DNA from: Methyloprofundus sp.
GTDB taxonomy: Bacteria; Pseudomonadota; Gammaproteobacteria; Methylococcales; Methylomonadaceae
Direction: 5' to 3'
Length of the DNA: 5,938 bases
NCBI GenBank assembly: GCA_013138555.1
Contig: WTCN01000168.1
Span: 1 to 5,938 of the forward strand
Positions 4,625 through 5,938 of the stretch are shown here, piece by piece. Position numbers and translations under genes: made by a program. Within the stretch, counting starts at the first letter, position 1. The number at the start of each line of letters is the position of its first letter. The notes under the pieces were generated by a model. That model did no database searches. It was not told where the DNA came from and worked only from the letters and a program-made list of their open reading frames with translations.

Positions 4625-5545
4625 ATGACAAGAAAGCTGATTACCTTTGACTGGGCGATAAAGCGTTTACTACGAAGTAAGGCCAATTTTGGGATCTTGG
4701 AAGGGTTTCTGAGTGAGTTACTTAAAGAAGATATTACCATATTGGATGTGCTGGAAAGTGAAAGCAACCAGGAAGACAAACGTGATAAATTTAATCGTGT
4801 TGATCTAAAGGTGCGTAATAATCATGATGAAATCATTGTGATAGAGATCCAATATGATAGAGAGCATGACTACCTGCAGCGTATATTTTATGGTGTTTCA
4901 AAAACAGCCATAGAATATATGACAGAAGGTTCTTCCTATGCAAAAATAACCAAAGTCATTTCTGTTAACATTCTTTATTTTGACTTAGGAAAGGGGCTTG
5001 ATTATATTTATAAAGGCACCACTAGCTTTATAGGGATACATCAGCATGATCGCTTAGGGCTAAATGAAAAGCAAAAACAGCTATTTAAAAAAGACAGCAT
5101 AGAATCGCTATATCCAGAATACTATTTAATAAAAATTAACCACTTTAACGATATAGCAAAAGACGGGCTGGATGAATGGATTTACTTTCTAAAAAATGAA
5201 GAAATTAAAGATAATTTTACAGGCAAAGGGCTAAAGGAAGCCCAGGAAAAGCTCAGTATTATGAAATTGCCAGAAGACGAGCAAAAAGCCTATGCACATT
5301 ATCAAGATGACTTGCACTATCAGGCTAGCATGTACGAATCTTCATTTGGGGATGGTTATAATGAAGGAAGAAATAAAGGTAGAGTAGAAGGTAAAGCAGA
5401 AGGTAAAGCAGAAGGCAAGGTAGAAGAAAAGGAACAAATGGTTTTAAATTCTTATCGTTCAGGAATAGAGCTTGCTACGATCAGTCAAATTACCCAGCTA
5501 AGTATTGAAAAGGTAAAAGAGATAATAAATGCGAATGGCTTGTGA
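4625..5545 (+). CDS. Rpn/PD-(D/E)XK family nuclease ('transposase' family)
   Basis: A 306-residue protein with the layout of the Rpn/PDDEXK_2 group. The N-terminal FDWAIKRLL motif (8-16) resembles the conserved 'D..FK.lf' opening. A nuclease core follows with VDLKV (Asp60) and IVIEIQYDRE (Glu74, Gln76), giving the D...E-x-Q arrangement typical of this family. The middle (83-200) is helical and weakly conserved. Five 12-base DNA units (5363-5422) encode an EG-K/R-rich hydrophilic tail at about 247-266, and residues 272-306 resemble a small helix-turn-helix (ISQITQLSIEKVKEIINANG). Known Rpn proteins are DNA endonucleases that promote RecA-independent recombination; the older name is 'putative transposase'. 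AAGG 8 bases before the ATG supports the start. No terminal inverted repeats surround it, so I do not call an insertion sequence. The family call is good; activity is inferred from the kept acidic residues. Confidence 0.8.
   Translation: MTRKLITFDWAIKRLLRSKANFGILEGFLSELLKEDITILDVLESESNQEDKRDKFNRVDLKVRNNHDEIIVIEIQYDREHDYLQRIFYGVSKTAIEYMTEGSSYAKITKVISVNILYFDLGKGLDYIYKGTTSFIGIHQHDRLGLNEKQKQLFKKDSIESLYPEYYLIKINHFNDIAKDGLDEWIYFLKNEEIKDNFTGKGLKEAQEKLSIMKLPEDEQKAYAHYQDDLHYQASMYESSFGDGYNEGRNKGRVEGKAEGKAEGKVEEKEQMVLNSYRSGIELATISQITQLSIEKVKEIINANGL
5363..5422 (+). repeat. Five 12-bp in-frame tandem units in the Rpn tail
   Basis: Units starting at 5363, 5375, 5387, 5399 and 5411 follow the theme GAAGGTAAAGCA, with the third and fourth identical and the others diverged. 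Each encodes four residues (E-G-K-A or a variant). The unit length is a multiple of three, so gain or loss by slippage would lengthen or shorten the charged tail without a frameshift. Confidence 0.8.
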
Positions 5546-5712
5546 GAGTTTTCATAAACGAACTATATAATAATACCTTAGCCAGATTTTATTTTTACAA
5601 TAAGTTGAATTTTTTATGATTTATAAAGCAATGAGTTATAGTTATTTTTTATTTGAAAAATAGCCTATTTTTTATTTTTCTGAAAGTTTTAAGGTCTTGA
5701 AACGGTTAATTT
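5546..5712. other. Very AT-rich 3' flank of the Rpn gene
   Basis: I see no gene here. An A/T-only stem, AAAAATA (5656-5662) with TATTTTT (5666-5672), followed by a T-rich stretch, is the only terminator-like feature and is weak. The region leads into the gene fragment at 5738. Confidence 0.5.
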
Positions 5713-5733
5713 AAAGGGTAGCGTCCCCTTTTT
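5713..5733 (+). terminator. Small GC-topped hairpin with T-run, possible terminator
   Basis: AAAGGG (5713-5718) pairs with CCCTTT (5726-5731) around TAGCGTC, and a total of five T ends at 5733. It could end Rpn transcription 170 bases after the stop codon. The same GGGTAGCGTCCCC core may instead be part of a dispersed palindrome. Confidence 0.35.
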
Positions 5734-5737
5734 CAAA

Positions 5738-5911
5738 ATGTTTAAAGAAATCGGTAGTATAGAAAAATATGGTTCAGGTGTTGCCCGAATGAAACAAGAG
5801 TGTCAAAGCTATAAGTACTCATGCATAATTATGCTAACATTTTTAATTTTAAGGTTTCGTAGGATGGGTAGAGTATCTTTTTGCGAAACCCATCATTCTG
5901 CGCAGGATTGA
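5738..5911 (+). pseudogene. C-terminal fragment of an AlbA_2/RecG-like ATP-binding protein
   Basis: The frame from ATG 5738 reads MFKEIGSIEKYGSGVARMKQ, then ECQSY. This matches the conserved 'lF...G.IE.yGSGi.Rm...c..yG' block near the C-terminus of the AlbA_2 (DUF4325-neighbouring, 'RecG-like helicase') regulators, which bind nucleotide and carry a winged helix after it. Only about 24 residues resemble the family (5738-5808). The N-terminal few hundred residues are absent, and the reading continues into unrelated AT-rich sequence and the palindromic repeat before a TGA at 5909-5911. The usual Gly after the Tyr is replaced by Lys. It is best seen as a gene remnant rather than a small gene. No ribosome binding site precedes the ATG. 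Confidence 0.55.
5823..5834. repeat. 12-base perfect palindrome
   Basis: GCATAATTATGC is self-complementary. It lies between the RecG-like fragment and the terminal repeat, and may be chance in AT-rich DNA. Confidence 0.3.
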
Positions 5912-5928
5912 TGGGTTTCATTGCGTGC
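5856..5928. repeat. GTAGGATGGGT-type dispersed palindromic repeat
   Basis: The element opens CGTAGGATGGGT (5859-5870) and continues through GAAACCCATC (5885-5894) to GATGGGTTTC (5910-5919). The last two form a perfect 10-bp stem around a 15-base loop. ATGGGT (5864-5869) can instead pair with ACCCAT (5888-5893), so two mutually exclusive hairpins share the middle arm. The form GTAGGATGGGT...GCGAAACCCATC is, from memory, a very common extragenic palindrome in gammaproteobacteria. The right boundary is uncertain because the window ends at 5938. Confidence 0.65.
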
Positions 5929-5938
5929 CTAAAAAGCA

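Noticed and set aside
4561..4779. 72-residue minus-strand open frame
   Set aside because: It is antisense to the promoter and start of the Rpn-like gene, whose reading is well supported.

Overview
The window looks like a stretch of an AT-rich gammaproteobacterial chromosome. The evidence is an arsC (YfgD-type) gene next to wrbA, a lysine tRNA with an encoded CCA end, a WcaJ-type initiating sugar transferase, an Rpn/PD-(D/E)XK protein, and short palindromic repeats of the GTAGCCCG...CGGGCTAC and GTAGGATGGGT...ACCCATC kinds. From memory these repeats occur across gammaproteobacteria, including methanotrophs. The genus cannot be fixed from this sequence alone.

Left part (1-1500), all on the minus strand: the 5' end of wrbA (cut by the window edge), arsC 37 bases upstream of it as a likely two-gene unit, a small remnant of a DinF-type MATE transporter N-terminus, and a multi-pass membrane protein of unknown function with a strong ribosome binding site.

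Middle (1535-2786): the first two copies of a roughly 160-bp MITE-like repeat lie on either side of a complete tRNA-Lys(UUU) gene that has its own sigma70-type promoter and intrinsic terminator. A long non-coding leader then precedes the sugar transferase.

Right part (2787-5938), plus strand: a full-length undecaprenyl-phosphate glucose-1-phosphate transferase-like gene stands alone, with no other polysaccharide genes in the window. Same-orientation repeat copies lie on both sides of it (copies 2 and 3). Next come a 23-bp-arm hairpin, an Rpn-like nuclease/transposase gene with a 12-bp tandem repeat encoding an EGKA-type charged tail, and a tail region. The tail holds a RecG-like/AlbA_2 C-terminal fragment that runs into another palindromic repeat.

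Housekeeping or stress genes (arsC, wrbA, tRNA-Lys) are thus interleaved with repeats, gene remnants and a recombination-associated nuclease. The most notable signal is the three-copy repeat. Its long hairpin stays paired between copies through a matched change in both arms, and its copies flank the lone sugar transferase gene. I see no CRISPR array, no complete insertion sequence and no clearly new multi-gene system.
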